Source: Zasmidium citrigriseum
Taxonomy: Eukaryota > Ascomycota > Dothideomycetes > Mycosphaerellales > Mycosphaerellaceae
Assembly: GCA_002786025.1 (NCBI GenBank)
Contig: NHNW01000060.1
Coordinates: forward strand, 124,001 to 188,000
Length of the DNA: 64,000 nt
Reading direction: 5' to 3'
Both the position numbers and the translations under genes were made by a program. Below the pieces are notes generated by a model. The model was given only the letters and a program-made list of their open reading frames with translations, was not told the origin of the DNA and searched no databases. Shown here in pieces: positions 23,518 to 35,255 of the stretch. The number at the start of each line of letters is the position of its first letter. The first letter of the stretch is position 1.

Positions 23518-23995
23518 GTAATCTCTTTTGCAACGTGTGCATGTTGTAGAGCTTTTTGTTTTGTTGTGGTGGTCGAAAGTTGGGATTTTTTGCTCGGCTT
23601 GGTGGGCTGGTTTGGGGGCTGAAAGTTGACTGTGATGGATTTTACGCGGGGATTATCGATGGGATTGTTGCAGGGGATCGAATGGAAGAGGATAGTGTGC
23701 AATGGATATTATTTTGTGGGTTGGAATTGATAGAAAGTCGTTGAGTTGGTTGTGTGTCTAAGATGCAATGTTGAAGCGCGACATCTGTGCAGAGAACGAC
23801 GCAGAAGGAACGACAATTGTTTTGCGCATGATCTTCTAGCGTGTGATACTCTCAAACACTCATTGTTGCTTTGTATATGTATAAATGAAGGGGGAAGGGG
23901 TACAACTCATAACGTTGACAGGTGAGATGAGAGATGGAAATCGTCACATGAAGCTTTTCATAACCACATTACAGAACCATATCTACGTCCACACT
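23518..23995. other. No gene recognised
   Basis: 480 bp, containing the tRNA-Tyr terminator (T4 at 23526) and the 3' region of the peptide transporter. No ORF is supported. Confidence 0.5.
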
Positions 23996-25986
23996 TCACT
24001 GCTTCTCCTCCTCCACCTCGCCATTCTCCGACGAGCTCATCTCGACATCCGTTCGCCTGTTGCGACCCTTGTACTTGGTCTCCTCGATCAAGTTCAGCTC
24101 ATCCTCCTTAGCATCAAGACTCCTCCACGTGAACCAGAAGCCAACACCTCCAAGGGCAGCCAAGATTGCAACCGTCATGTAGTTCCAGACGAGGAGCGGA
24201 TCCGTTGCGAGAGGTACGAGGGCCTGTCCGATGGCAGCGGAGAAAGCGGTCTGCACCAAGTTTACTCCCATTACGAGGCCGCGCATGTTCTCGGGGGCCT
24301 TGCTGAAGGCGTACTCGAGACCAGTGATGGAGGCAAAGATTTCGGAGAAAGCGATCAGGCAGTAGGGAACGGCTTGGACCCAGACGTTGATCGGTGCTTG
24401 GCAGCCGTCATCGCCGGAGATGATACTGTCGTCGCAAGGAGCCAGCTTATAGATGTAGTATTGCAGGACGCAGCTGCTGATCATGGCGGCGGAGGCGACA
24501 AAGAATCCCATTGTGATGCGCTTGATGGGGGTGAAGTGCCAGCCCATCTTTCGAATGGTGGGGTAGACGAAGAAGTCGAAGATGGGGATGAAGATGACCA
24601 GTGTGACCGGGTTGAGGTTGTTGATCAAATCGTTCGGGACGCCGTTCAGTTGCAATACGGCAGACTGCGAGGTCAGGTTGTTGACCATTTGGCTGTATGC
24701 AAGCCAATAGAGTGGCAACCAGGTGAAGACCTTGCAGGCGTTGAAACCACGGGCAACCTGTTCGACCCAGACGTCGTCGACGCCTTGCAGGAAGGCCGGA
24801 GCGCTGCTGCCAAGTTTGCTCGGCTTCACACGTTCCCAAAAGTCGGCGCGCTGGAGATCGTTAGCTAAAATACAAAGCTAGCTTAGTTACTATCACTCAC
24901 CTGGAAGTTGCGGTAGGTCTGGACTGGACTGACCGCCCAACAACCCTTGCTCGCCAATGCCAGGAGTTTGAAGGCCTTGGAAAGCACCGACTCAGTTGGG
25001 GGCTGCAACTTGTAGTGCTTCTTGCAAGCAATCAAGACGAGAGGTGCAAGGAAGAACAAGAACGTAGGCATCGCATACGACAACCAGAAGCCAATGTCTC
25101 GCTCGGCGTAGACCATGCCAATGCTGCCGGACAGAGATCCGAGGTTGATCATCATGTAGAAGTACAAGAAGACGCGAGAGTAGGTGACTTGAGGATCACG
25201 GATCACACGCTCTCCAGACTTGGTGGTGATGACAACAGGTCGAGTTTCGGGAATCTGTTCTGCCAGGAGGGGGGAGATGTTGGACTTGAAACCGCCGGTT
25301 CCGATTCCCATGATGACAAGACCAACCGCAAAGCAGCCAAGAGCACTCTGTGGGTTATCCATGACGGAGGGAAGCGAGGAGACGACGAGAATGATATGAC
25401 CGATGATTGCGGCGAGGATGGCCCACTGGATGGTCATGAATCGTCCAAGGTAGGTATCGGCGATGTAGCCACCAACGAGCGGCATGACGTATGCCCAAAA
25501 CTGGTTGAATGTCTACATGTGATTGTCAGTAAGAAGCCGAAGGACTCGTGATTGTAGGGAATCGCTTACGGTAAGACCTGTCGAAGCCTGCTGCCCCTGC
25601 CCCAGTCCACCAGCTTGTTTGCACGAATCCGGGTCCCAGCCTGGGGCGGTGTAACAGGCCTCGTTGGGTTGAATGTTCCCTGTACGGGATCCGTAAGGTC
25701 GCGGCTGCTGGATGAAGTTGACAAAGACAGCCGTCGTTCCGTAGTATGAGAATCGCTCGCAGAACTCGACGAATGTGATCGTATAGGCTTGCCATGGGAT
25801 CTTGCCAGAGACTCGGCGCAGCGTCTTCATCTCTTCCATGGTCGGCTCGTTCTCGTAGCGGCCACCATGGCTAGACGTGGACAACTCTCTGCTCTCGCCG
25901 GCGGCATAGTTCTTCTCATCGACGACGACGCTGGGTCGGCGGGCCTCAGCCATGACCGAGAGGTCTGCATCCAAAGGGTTCGACAT
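23996..25986 (-). CDS. PTR2: PTR2-type proton-coupled peptide transporter (POT family)
   Basis: Three exons (25986-25570, 25512-24901, 24850-23996) encode 627 residues in the plasma membrane, with about 12 hydrophobic segments. The ExxERFxYY motif of POT transporters is present as EFCERFSYYG near residue 75. The PTR2 signature FYMMINLGSL lies near 236, and GFFVASAAMISS and FSKAPENMRGLVMG are seen in the C-terminal half. The long acidic or charged N-terminal tail and the Lys/Glu-rich C-terminus are cytosolic, as in yeast Ptr2. The protein imports di- and tripeptides with H+. The extracellular loop near residues 100-130 is rich in Gly, Gln and Cys. Start ATG 25986 gives the tail length usual for fungal PTR2. 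Confidence 0.95.
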
Positions 25987-28136
25987 GTTTGTTGGTGGCG
26001 AGAGTGATGTCGGAGATTGGATCGCGGATGTTGTATGTGGCGGCCGACGAGCACGCGCACAAAGATTGTGAGGACAAAGACCGCTGAGAGAGAGGCGATG
26101 ATCACTTGGAGGGGACAGCAGTAGTTATACTTTCTTGCAGCACGCGATGCATGTGGTGCTACTTGGTGAATATTGCGGGATCACCGACCAGGATTGAGGA
26201 GGCACTTGGCGCGTGGTTGATAGAGACACGACTGGCATGCACGCGACCTTATCGCCTCGGACGGGATTGGTCGCCTGGGGGATATGAGGCTGTTAGGATT
26301 TCCTCGATTCATCCACCACCAACAAAAATTATGCTACCGTAGCATGTAGTCCGTCGGTCCTCGCTGGCCAAGCCGGAGGGCAAACCATTAAAGGCAGGTA
26401 GCAGGCATTTACTGATAGCAGACGCCTTTCCAAGCCGCCAGCGACAATGCCCACAGGGACGCCGAGCGCCTGGAAGAAGACAAGAGAGGGCTGCCCAGAA
26501 CACTAGCCACTTGGCGGTAACTCGACCTTCCGCTTGCCCTCGGGCTTTGACAAGACGCTGCATGTCATTTGCGGCGTTGCAATTCGCATGTCCGCGGTTC
26601 AAGACATCGTTCTTTCCATTCCGAGTATCGCGACTGCCAACGTTGGTGGAAGTGAAGTGAATCTGAGCTGGAAGGAGCTTCCTTGGCCTGGCGTTGGCGC
26701 CGAGTCTCCACCCGCCCACCCTTCCGAGCATCTGGGGCCTGAACGCTGCCGCTCGTTCACATGGTTTGCACATGGATCATGGATGCGAGAGTTTGGCATG
26801 CCGCAGCCCTTGTAGAACGACCTTCCAGAACGATAGAACGATCCCGCCTGGATAGCACGATCCGCCTTGGTATGCCCAGCCTGTGCCACGAGACATCATG
26901 TGGTGCTGGTTCTGGCACAGCAGCGTGCTTGAACAACATCCAAGTCGGGCAATGAGCTTGTCAAAAGACTTCGGTCGAGTTTCAGAGCCATTGGAATTCA
27001 AAGTAACAGGTACTGAGGACAGCCACCTCCATCATCGCCAGTCGATATCCTTTGTCAACGAGCCAAGCCATCAAATACCGAGCTGAGCCGTCTAGGTCGA
27101 TCCAACTCGTACTCATCAGTATCGATGGATTCGTGCATCCACACCGTTGATGAGAGTGCTCAGCGTAAGCGCGCGGTATTCTGCTACCGAACTGATAACA
27201 AGTCGACGTCGAATAGTAGAAGTGCTTGGTTCTTTCGGTTGAACTCCCGATCTAAGCATCACTTGGCCAGAAGCCCACCGAACGCCTCTGTCGTGCAGCG
27301 TTTGAAGCTTCGCTCTCGCCACGGCTCAGGTCATGTCCATGGAGGGGCGGATCTTCAGGTGGCACAGTGGCCTTGTGGTGAGTGGAGCTCTGTTCAATTT
27401 GAATCGACTGTCGTGAATTCTGCTATCTTCACGAACCCTTCCACGATGAAGATAATCCATTGGGTCAATTCCTCCTTGGCCGTCGTCGTTCATCGATCGT
27501 CCAATACTCGAACGGGCCATACGTTCATCCAGCATGATCGAGAAGAGCCGAAAGTAGCACAAGAAACCCCACGTCGTCCTATCTTCGATCTCTCTTCAGT
27601 AACACAACGATGCCTTCGATGCAGCCTTGTGTCTTGAAACACCCTGTGACGAGGAGGAAGAAGAAGGTGAAGTTGCCGTAGAGTTCTGACGAGTCTTTCC
27701 TTCTCCTTTTCGCTCAGCGGCCGCTGACTAACGGGCACGATGGGAATGAGACACCACGTGGCGAGCGGAACTCTCTCCAGGATTCCTTGCTTTCCGATCC
27801 CAACGGCGACGTCATGTTTTCGACCTCGGTGATATTAGGAAGCAAGATTGATCTTCGCCGTGACGATTCTATTCACTGTTCTTTGAATACTTCCGTGGTC
27901 TGGAGTGCTCAATCGAAGACTATGTCTCAATTGAGAGCGAATTGCACCATCTATGGCTCAATTCCGCGCGTATGACAAAGATCGCAGTTGGCGTCAGCAG
28001 GCATTTCGCCCATTTCGCCGAAGCTATGGTATGGTATGGTATATGAGCTCTCTTCTCGTTCGTATGCTTCAATCAGATAAGACAAACCCTCCATCTATCC
28101 TATCCAAGCCAAATAAATAAGAACGTCAACCTCATT
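25987..28136. other. No gene recognised
   Basis: 2.15 kb between divergent genes. ORFs up to 170 codons exist (27125-27637 plus) but overlap others in opposite frames and show no domain, signal peptide or splice pattern. A small repeat of TATGG units occurs at about 28024-28043. Confidence 0.45.
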
Positions 28137-28860
28137 ATGGATCCCCACGCCTACACATACCCATCTCCCCTCGAAGGTTACGAAAACCTGTCTCCTCTCT
28201 CGGAGTAAGTAACAGCTCTCCAGGAAAACAGGTTACTATCTTCCTCCCACGACATAACTGATATCGGCCTGCAGAGAACGCAACGAAGACGGCAAATCCC
28301 TCAAAAACCCCACCCCCACAACCCCCTCCAGCGCCTACACAACCTTCACCGCACCCCTCTCCAACGGCACCCGAGGAGGTTTCGACGTCCACATCTACTT
28401 CGTACGCAAATTCTCCATCCCCCAAAGCCCAAATATCTCACCCTAACAATACCACCCAGCAACAAACCTCCCCCACCCAAAAAGCCTTCGCAACAGCCCT
28501 CCACGAACGCATCCGCCGCGAGTTCCCCGAGTTGCGAATCTACAAAATCTTCGATCAACCCATAGGACCGCACCCGGTGGGGATGTTCGAAGTCAACATC
28601 TTTACGCCCGCGCAATTTGGGGCTTTTATCCCTTGGTTGGTGATTCATCGGGGGCCGTTGAGTGCGCTGGTGCATCCGAATACCGGGGAGGATTATAGGG
28701 ATCATACGCAGAGGGCGACTTGGTGAGTCACTTGTTTCGTTCAATGTTCTGCGGTGTGTTGGTCGCTGATTTGATGGTTAGGATGGGAACGCCATATCCG
28801 CTTATGACGGGCATGTTAATGCCGAAGACGGAGCAGCAGAAGGCGAATGGATCGCTGTGA
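28137..28860 (+). CDS. DOPA 4,5-dioxygenase family protein
   Basis: Four exons (28137-28204, 28275-28401, 28460-28722, 28782-28860) join to 178 residues. The DOPA-dioxygenase fold begins with FDVHIYFQQ and has ALHERIRREFPELRIYKIFDQPIGPHPVGMFE. A second histidine cluster follows (IHRGPLSALVHPNTGEDYRDHT) and WMGTPYPLMTGML. Family members are small non-heme iron extradiol dioxygenases; the plant/fungal DODA of Amanita makes betalain-type pigments. Many ascomycete homologues have unknown substrates. The conserved histidines (DVHIYF, GPHPVGMFE, IHRGP, LVHPNTG) are all visible, so it is probably catalytically competent. Confidence 0.85.
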
Positions 28861-29119
28861 AGTTCAGAAGTCAGATTCGTAAAGGATTAAGAATACTGTT
28901 ACCGTTCGTCTCCTCGAGTTCCAAAAGTCCGTCTCACGTCCCGTATATCCATCTTGCCAGAGAGGAAAGTAAAGAAAAGGGGGTATCACTCCATCACCGT
29001 CACCATCACCAGCCAAACCTGAAAGGCCACGTATCTTCCCACGACCCATGGAACGCAGAAGCAGCCAGAACGCCGAACAATCCAAAAGCAACCCGATCAT
29101 CCATCATCCAGCCTTCTCT

Positions 29120-31327
29120 TCAACTCCCATGAACAGGCACACACCCCGCCACAGCCGCCATAACAAGCACATAAGCCGCGCCACAAACCGCCCACTCCCT
29201 CATCTCCAAACACTCCCAAACCCTCGTCGTGGCCGCAACCATAAAAACACCCACCGCAATCAAAGCGGTCACAACCAATCGTCCAGCCAGACTCGGTATA
29301 AGAGCGAACAGGAGTAGAGGTAGCATCAAAGCCACGGGAACACATGTTAGGGCGGCGTGTTTCGTGGTGATCGATGTGTCTTCGGTCTTGAGGGTGGCTT
29401 GAGGTTGGTGGTGCAGTGAGATCAAGTCGCTTTCGTTTTGCTGCGCGAGGAATCGGGTTTCGACTTCGTGGATTGGGGTCTTCGATTTCAAGTACTCGCG
29501 GTACGTCTCCACCTCCTCCTTCGGCGCGCTCGTTGCGTCCTTCTCAACATCCCTTAACGACTTCATCGCCCTCGAATACTGCTCCGTCTTCAGGAAGATC
29601 CTCCCTAATAGCGCAGTCCTTTGATGATGAATCTCGCTCCCAGCGAATGCATCTCCTCGTCTTGATGCAGGGGCTCGGTGGGCCGAGGGTTCCATTTGGG
29701 CGATGATCTCGTCGAGAGTACGCAGCTGTTCTTCCATTTCAGACAGCTCGTCTTGGAGGTGGAGAAGGATGCGGTGGTTCAAATACTCAAACTTCCTGTA
29801 AATTGGTTTGATGGGGGACTCTTCGCTGGATAACTCGACCGCCAACTGCTCATATCCTGCCAGAGTCCTCTGGCTGAGGTCAGGAGCATCTGGAACTGGT
29901 GGACGGTCCGCATGGGCGACATGACCGTTTGTTGCCTGAGGCGGAACTGGATATGCCATTGGGACAGGAGGCGAAGGGTACTGGTATTGTTGCATCGCCA
30001 TGTACTGCGCATACGCCCGCGCGGAGCCGGCGGATCCATCGGAAGAAGCTGAATGTGAGCGATGTTGTCCGTACACAGGATCGATCAAATGCTGACCATG
30101 CTGCGAACGTGCCTGGTGGTGGCGCAGGGCTTCTTCCTGGTATCGAAGTCTCTCTTCATCTCGACGAGAAGCTCGAGACGAACGAGACGAGATGGATGAT
30201 GAACGTTTCTTATCATCGTGATGAGTGTCGGAATACTGACTTGCTCCAGTAGTAGCTTCATTGGAATCCTCAGCAACATCCTTCACTTTGGTCAACTTCT
30301 TCAAATCTCTGGTAATGGACTCCGGACTATGGCTGCTGCTCCTGGCGGATATCTGCGAAGTCGCCGGCGACGCATACTGAGCATCATACTTCCTCCTCAG
30401 TTCAGCGACACTCCCTGTCAGACTAGATTGTCTGGTGGCAGTAGGCGAGGGGAAGGTCGAGTTTGATGAAGGTGTCTCCGGCAACTCACTCGACCCAGCA
30501 TCGGAATGTTCATAATGCGACGACGATGACGACGACGATGAATATATCGACGCGCCATCATGGCCGTCTTCAGTCGAAGCGGCATCCATGTAGTCGAAAA
30601 CGTTCGGCTCTCCAGGCTTCTTATTACTCTTCTCGGTCTCCGGCGACCTTCGAACCTCTCTCCCACTATCCCCGCTTTGGCGATCGTAGCACTGCTGCGT
30701 AATAGTCGTGCTGCTACTACTGTCCGAATTGCCAGTCAAACTGGTCAACACAGACAATAAAGATGGGTTGACCTTGAACGATGGTTCCTGTCGTCTCGAC
30801 ACACCGCCTACTCGATGCTTGACTGGTCGACGATAATCTTCGCGATGCCTCCTACGATGTGTAACACTCCCCTCACGCTGCTTCCGAGAGTCCGATCCAC
30901 TGGTCCCAGGCCTGGATTCGTTCGACGACTCCAATATCCGGGTCAAACTGGGAAAGAACCGACTGACCTCACTCTCCGTACTTCTTCGACTTTTACTCGC
31001 ACTACTCTCCCTCGATCGTTTCGTCGTCGTCGAAGAGCGTTTCCGTCGTCGCGGTTGGTGATTCTCGTCGTCGACATCGATCCACTCTAGAGCATCCGAC
31101 CTGCCCTTGAGCGCGGAGCTCTCGGTCTTGCTCCGCCTTCTGGACGCCAGGGTAGGTCTGCTGCTTGCTGGGTGTACGTCTTCTGCGGGCCGCGAGACGA
31201 TAAGTCTCGGGGGCGCATGCGGCGAGGCTCGACTCTACGACAAGAGAAAGGGCTCAATGTCAGGAGAAAAGTGGGAACAGGAAGCAAGCCATAAGAGCGT
31301 CGTGGCCCAGTCGTCTGTACTTACCAT
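29120..31327 (-). CDS. DUF6594 membrane protein with long disordered N-terminus
   Basis: The main exon runs 31234-29120. It appears to be joined, across a 90-nt intron (31324-31235), to an ATG at 31327-31325 that lies directly before the donor GTAAGT. That would make a 3-nt coding exon and a 705-residue protein. The first ~440 residues are Ser/Arg/Glu-rich and disordered, with several Arg-Ser stretches and an eight-Ser run. The DUF6594 region has YRKFEYLNHRILLHLQDELSEMEEQL, then TALLGRIFLKTEQYSRAMKSL. The C-terminus has three hydrophobic segments (ALMLPLLLFALIPSL, LVVTALIAVGVFMVA, YVLVMAAVAGC). DUF6594 proteins are abundant in Pezizomycotina and uncharacterised. The start is uncertain because the frame upstream of the ATG is also open. 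Confidence 0.75.
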
Positions 31328-32068
31328 TGCCTGTCCTCGGAGGCCTGGGATGGCCTCTGTAGACTGAGTCAGTGGATCTGGAAGCGAGTAAGAAGACACA
31401 TCATGGTCGTGGCAGCGGCAGTGGCAGCGTGGTGATGCAATGCGCCAGGATGGAAGGGTGAAACAAAGCAGTAGGACGCGGAGGCGGGACGTGGAGCAGC
31501 GCAGCAATCGCCCGGGGGAGTTTCTGGAGGACGAGCAAATGCAAATAGAGGGCGTGTCCGCTCCGGCCGCGCAGGAATAGGAGGCCGATTCGTGTCTCAC
31601 AGCAGCCAGGAAGGCCTGTGTTACTCCTGGGCTGAAGCAGATAGGCTCCGGTTCAGGGGCTGTGGTGGAAAAGCAGGCTTGTCCTGCGCGGACGATTGAG
31701 CGTTGGAGGATGCGTTGGCTCTGCAGAAGACTGCATGTGCAGCAGCAATTCGACAAACGGCCATGATATCGTTGGTGGAACGCGACGGCGGGTCCATATC
31801 TCGACCACGATGCCTCGTCGATATGACAAGGAAGAGCTGGCGAGTGTGTGTGTGCGAGCAGGATGCGACGATGCAATGTACATTCCAGTCGACGGAGATG
31901 GATGGCGCTGCCACCTCATTCGCTCTTGCTCGGCGCGGGCGGGAGCGGGCAAGCGAGATCGCTAGCGTGGAATCACGTGATGTAGATGAATAACCTCCGA
32001 GCTGCCGACTTCAAGCATCCAAACCCGTGCATGTGAAAGCAGAACAAACCCATCCACATTCGCCCAAC
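31328..32068. other. No gene recognised
   Basis: About 740 bp between divergent genes. A minus-strand open frame (31235-31876) runs into the proposed 3-nt first exon of the DUF6594 gene and is probably its leader. No domain is seen in it. Confidence 0.45.
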
Positions 32069-32679
32069 ATGTCGAAAAAAGTCCTCGGCGACCAAATCGT
32101 CAAACTCATAGTCGGCGCCGGCCAAGCCTCGCCCTCACCACCCGTCGGTCCAGCATTAGGGTACGCCTCTAACCCTCGAAATCCCCAATGCCCCCATCTT
32201 CAACCCCAGGCTAACCCTCCTGCTCTTCTAGATCCAAAGGCGTAAAATCAATGGATTTCTGCAAAGAATTCAACGCCCGCACCGCAAACTACACAGTCGG
32301 AACCCCCATCCCCGCGCGCGTAACAGTGCGCCCGGACAGGTCCTTCCACTTCGAACTGCGCACACCACCCACCGCCTCCCTCCTCCTCGCCGCCGCCGGA
32401 GTCTCCCCAACGAAAAACAAGCTGCGCGGGGCAGGAAACACAGCAGGACCCAAGTCCAAACTAGGGACGGAGGGAAAAGGAAAAGCGAGTTTCACGGGCG
32501 GCGCACCGCCTGGTAATAGTGCGATGGGTGTTGTGGGGAGTCCTGTGAGTTTGAAGCATGTTTATGAGATTGCGAGGATTAAGCAGGGGGAGACGAGGTT
32601 GAGTGGGATGAGTTTGGAGGCGGTGGTTAAGAGTGTAGTTGCGCAGGCGGGGAGTATGGGGGTTGTGATCGTGCCTTGA
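32069..32679 (+). CDS. MRPL19: Mitochondrial large-subunit ribosomal protein uL11m
   Basis: Two exons (32069-32160, 32232-32679) give 179 residues. The start [45 protein letters not shown] is the ribosomal L11 N-terminal domain, with the conserved [13 protein letters not shown] loop. It is followed by [17 protein letters not shown] and the C-terminal rRNA-binding domain ([32 protein letters not shown]). An insertion rich in Gly/Lys (residues ~110-135) separates the two, as in fungal mitochondrial forms. It sits at the GTPase-associated centre of the mitoribosome. Confidence 0.93.
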
Positions 32680-32691
32680 AAGAGGAGCTTC

Positions 32692-33225
32692 TTGCATAGC
32701 GTGGGGAGAAAAAGTGTACAGCATAAGCATATGGGAAGGAATGGCGTTACTGAGATGGAACGAGATACCCACGTTTGGGAGTCGATATCATGTATGAATA
32801 GAGCAGGCTCACGCCTCATGTCCCATCGAGCGACCGTTCAGATGCACTTGCGTGAGTCGAGTCTCACATGGCACTATTCAGGCCGAGTCTCTTAGCCTCA
32901 TTCCAAAGCGAAATCCTTGGCTTAAATGCAATTGGGCAAAGTACATCTCTGTGCTTGAATTATGATTGCACCTTGGTGAAAAGCAAGGGAGAAAGAATTG
33001 CATAGCGAGAGTACAGCATGAGCATATGAGATGGAATAGCGTTTGTGCAAATAGGACGAGATACCCGCTTCTGGGCGTCGAGATTATGTATCAATAGAGC
33101 AGGCTCACGCCCGAAGCCAACACAAGAGGACATTGAGATTCACTCGCAAATGCCAAGTCTCACGTGGCAGAACCCAGACAGAGCAGAGCCTCAAAACTCA
33201 CTCAAGCAGAGCCTCTCAGCCTCAT
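32692..33225. repeat. Diverged tandem duplication, two copies about 295 bp apart
   Basis: Copy 1 (about 32692-32905) and copy 2 (about 32999-33225) share blocks in the same order: GCATAGCG, GTACAGCAT-AGCATATG, ACGAGATACCC, TATGTAT-AATAGAGCAGG-CTCACGCC, CAAGTCTCAC/GAGTCTCAC and CTCAGCCTCAT-like ends. No ORF continues through either copy. It lies just downstream of MRPL19, so it could be a duplicated 3' untranslated or intergenic segment. Confidence 0.7.
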
Positions 33226-33956
33226 CCGATGATCAATGCTCAAATTCGACATGTGAAAGTTGGAACCATTTTGAACTTTTCAAATCGCATCCTTCATCCG
33301 CACGCTGATTATGCATTACAATATATACATTGTCCCCCACTGCTATAGGGGAATCTCCACAGCGTGAGGTCGTAACCCATCCCATCCCCAGAGCACCTTC
33401 GCTACTCTATTCCCCAAAGGATTTCTATGCAGTAGACCGCCCATTCCTTATGCACACACACAATGCTAATCCCACCTCTTTTCGCCCCAATCTCACAAAA
33501 AGCGAATGTGGTCGCTGTACATCTAAGACAACACAAACAAGCGAAGGTAAAAGTTTGGGGGGTATCTCTCTTTCTTCTCATCTCACAAAACACGCAAAAC
33601 AAACGCTTCTTTCTTTCATGCCTTCAAGCGAGCTCTCGCGAGGCAAAAAGCGTTCTTCATTGCTTAAAACGCCGGGTGTTCATCGCAGGAAGGTTCCAAA
33701 AGATTTCTTTCGTTTCGTTGCCCAGGGATTCGCGTCTTCGTCTTCGTCTTCTTGTGCTTGGTGTTGTTGCTGCGCTGAAAATGCTGATCAAAAACAATGC
33801 ATGATGATAAACCCTTCAAAAACACACGCCATGCAATGCAATTGGTTTTCGTCAAAGTCGTCATCGAAGCCGGCTGGGTCTGGCCGGGTCTCGTTTAGGG
33901 GAGGCGTTCATTGATCATCGGTCCTGAGGGTAGATTGAGAGTGTTCCGAATCGCAC
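33226..33956. other. No gene recognised
   Basis: About 730 bp downstream of AUR1 on its 3' side. A plus-strand ORF (33330-33914) is antisense to the likely AUR1 3' UTR and has no domain. Confidence 0.45.
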
Positions 33957-35255
33957 CTATGCTTTTTGGTACTCGTTGTCGGAGGATGATGCCAGAGTGT
34001 CGCCTTCCCATGAATCGCTCGTGCTATCGGCACTCGGTGATCGCATGCCAGTTGATGGCTCGCGACTGCTGCTGGAGAAGCTGGAGCTGGAGCCGATTGT
34101 CCATTCGTCACTGTCGCCCTTGAGAGCGAGTTCGTACTCATCGATGTCGTTCATGCCGTATGCGTATGGATCCTGTTCCTCGCCATACTCGACATAGTCG
34201 TAATCCCATCGGAAGATCTTGCCTGGTTGCAGTCGTGGCAAAAAGCTGCCCTTTGCGATAAAGTACGCAATTGCTGCAATAATGCTTCCACCGACTAGAT
34301 CCACTGCGTAGTGATGGCTGAGGTACATTGTGGCGTACCACATCCAGACGGTGTAGAGGATGAAGAGCGGCCGTAGTTTGGGGAAGGCGTGGGACATAAA
34401 GAGCGCCTCGAGAGTGGCATTGGCCGAGTGAAGCGATGGGAAAGCTCCAAATACCAGTGGCGAGGCGGTGAAAGTTGAGGTGTAGAGATCAATGCCGAAC
34501 AATTTGTCGACACGTGCCAGACCAGCGGGTGATCCAGGTATCGAGTAGTTGGCGGGCGCCAGTCCGTACATGTTCTCGTACCACGGAGCGCTGCACGGGA
34601 ACAGGATCTGGATAATCACACCCGTAATGTTCATGTATCCGAATGCCCTCGCAAAGACTGGAGTGGTGCCGGGAGGTCCCAAGATGAACATGAGGCCCGA
34701 GCACACGAAAGGTGCGCCGAAGTGCGTGATGCCATACGGCAGCCACGCGAGCACGTCAAGAAACGCATTCTTGTGTGCGGATAGGATGTTGCTGAGATTT
34801 GCGCCGTACAGGATGTTCTCGAGTGCGGGCAGCACTCGGACCCAGATGCCGGGTCTGTACTCGGAGGGGATGAACTGGCATGCGTAGAAAAGGATGAGCC
34901 AGCCGGCGATGGGTAGGAATGGCAGGAAGAACTGCCTCGTCACCGGTATCACCAGACTCGTCATCAGGGCCGTGGCAACCAGTGTCTTGAACAGCGGCCC
35001 TGGGCTCTGGATCATGCATAAGCTGAAGATGCCTAGCACGGCCAGGAAGAGATATTGGGCATCGTAATAGCTCCATTGATGTGTGCGGAGGGATCGTATC
35101 GTGTCGGCGGGATTGAATGAGGTCTCTATCGAGGCGATGGAGGAGGTGGGCGTCTGTCGTGACCGTATCTTGGACCTCGTCGACCGGAAGCGACGCCGTA
35201 TTCGGTGAGGAATGTGGATGGGAAGGGTCGGCAGCGAGAAGGGGAGTCGAGGCAT
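33957..35255 (-). CDS. AUR1: Inositol phosphorylceramide synthase catalytic subunit
   Basis: Intronless, 432 residues from ATG 35255. The enzyme transfers inositol phosphate from phosphatidylinositol to ceramide in the Golgi, an essential fungal step and the target of aureobasidin A. The sequence has about six or more transmembrane helices. Aur1 landmarks appear in order: LPALENILYGANLS, HKNAFLDVLAWLPYGITHFGAPF, FGYMNITGVIIQ, SPAGLARVDKLFGI. The PAP2-type active-site motifs follow: GAFPSLHSANAT with a catalytic His, and YLSHHYAVDL with the second His and Asp. The cytosolic tail is Ser-rich. An in-frame ATG at 35312 would add 19 residues. The shorter start is preferred because its basic N-terminus resembles relatives. 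The upstream region contains a transposon about 0.8 kb away. Confidence 0.95.
   Translation of the reverse strand: MPRLPFSLPTLPIHIPHRIRRRFRSTRSKIRSRQTPTSSIASIETSFNPADTIRSLRTHQWSYYDAQYLFLAVLGIFSLCMIQSPGPLFKTLVATALMTSLVIPVTRQFFLPFLPIAGWLILFYACQFIPSEYRPGIWVRVLPALENILYGANLSNILSAHKNAFLDVLAWLPYGITHFGAPFVCSGLMFILGPPGTTPVFARAFGYMNITGVIIQILFPCSAPWYENMYGLAPANYSIPGSPAGLARVDKLFGIDLYTSTFTASPLVFGAFPSLHSANATLEALFMSHAFPKLRPLFILYTVWMWYATMYLSHHYAVDLVGGSIIAAIAYFIAKGSFLPRLQPGKIFRWDYDYVEYGEEQDPYAYGMNDIDEYELALKGDSDEWTIGSSSSFSSSSREPSTGMRSPSADSTSDSWEGDTLASSSDNEYQKA

Noticed and set aside
27125..27637. 170-codon plus-strand ORF
   Set aside because: No family resemblance, no signal peptide or splice continuation; opposite-strand frames are equally open.
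28024..28043. TATGG short tandem repeat
   Set aside because: Only three to four units; ordinary microsatellite.
33330..33914. 194-codon plus-strand ORF antisense to the AUR1 3' region
   Set aside because: Low-complexity Ser/Cys text over presumed UTR; no support.
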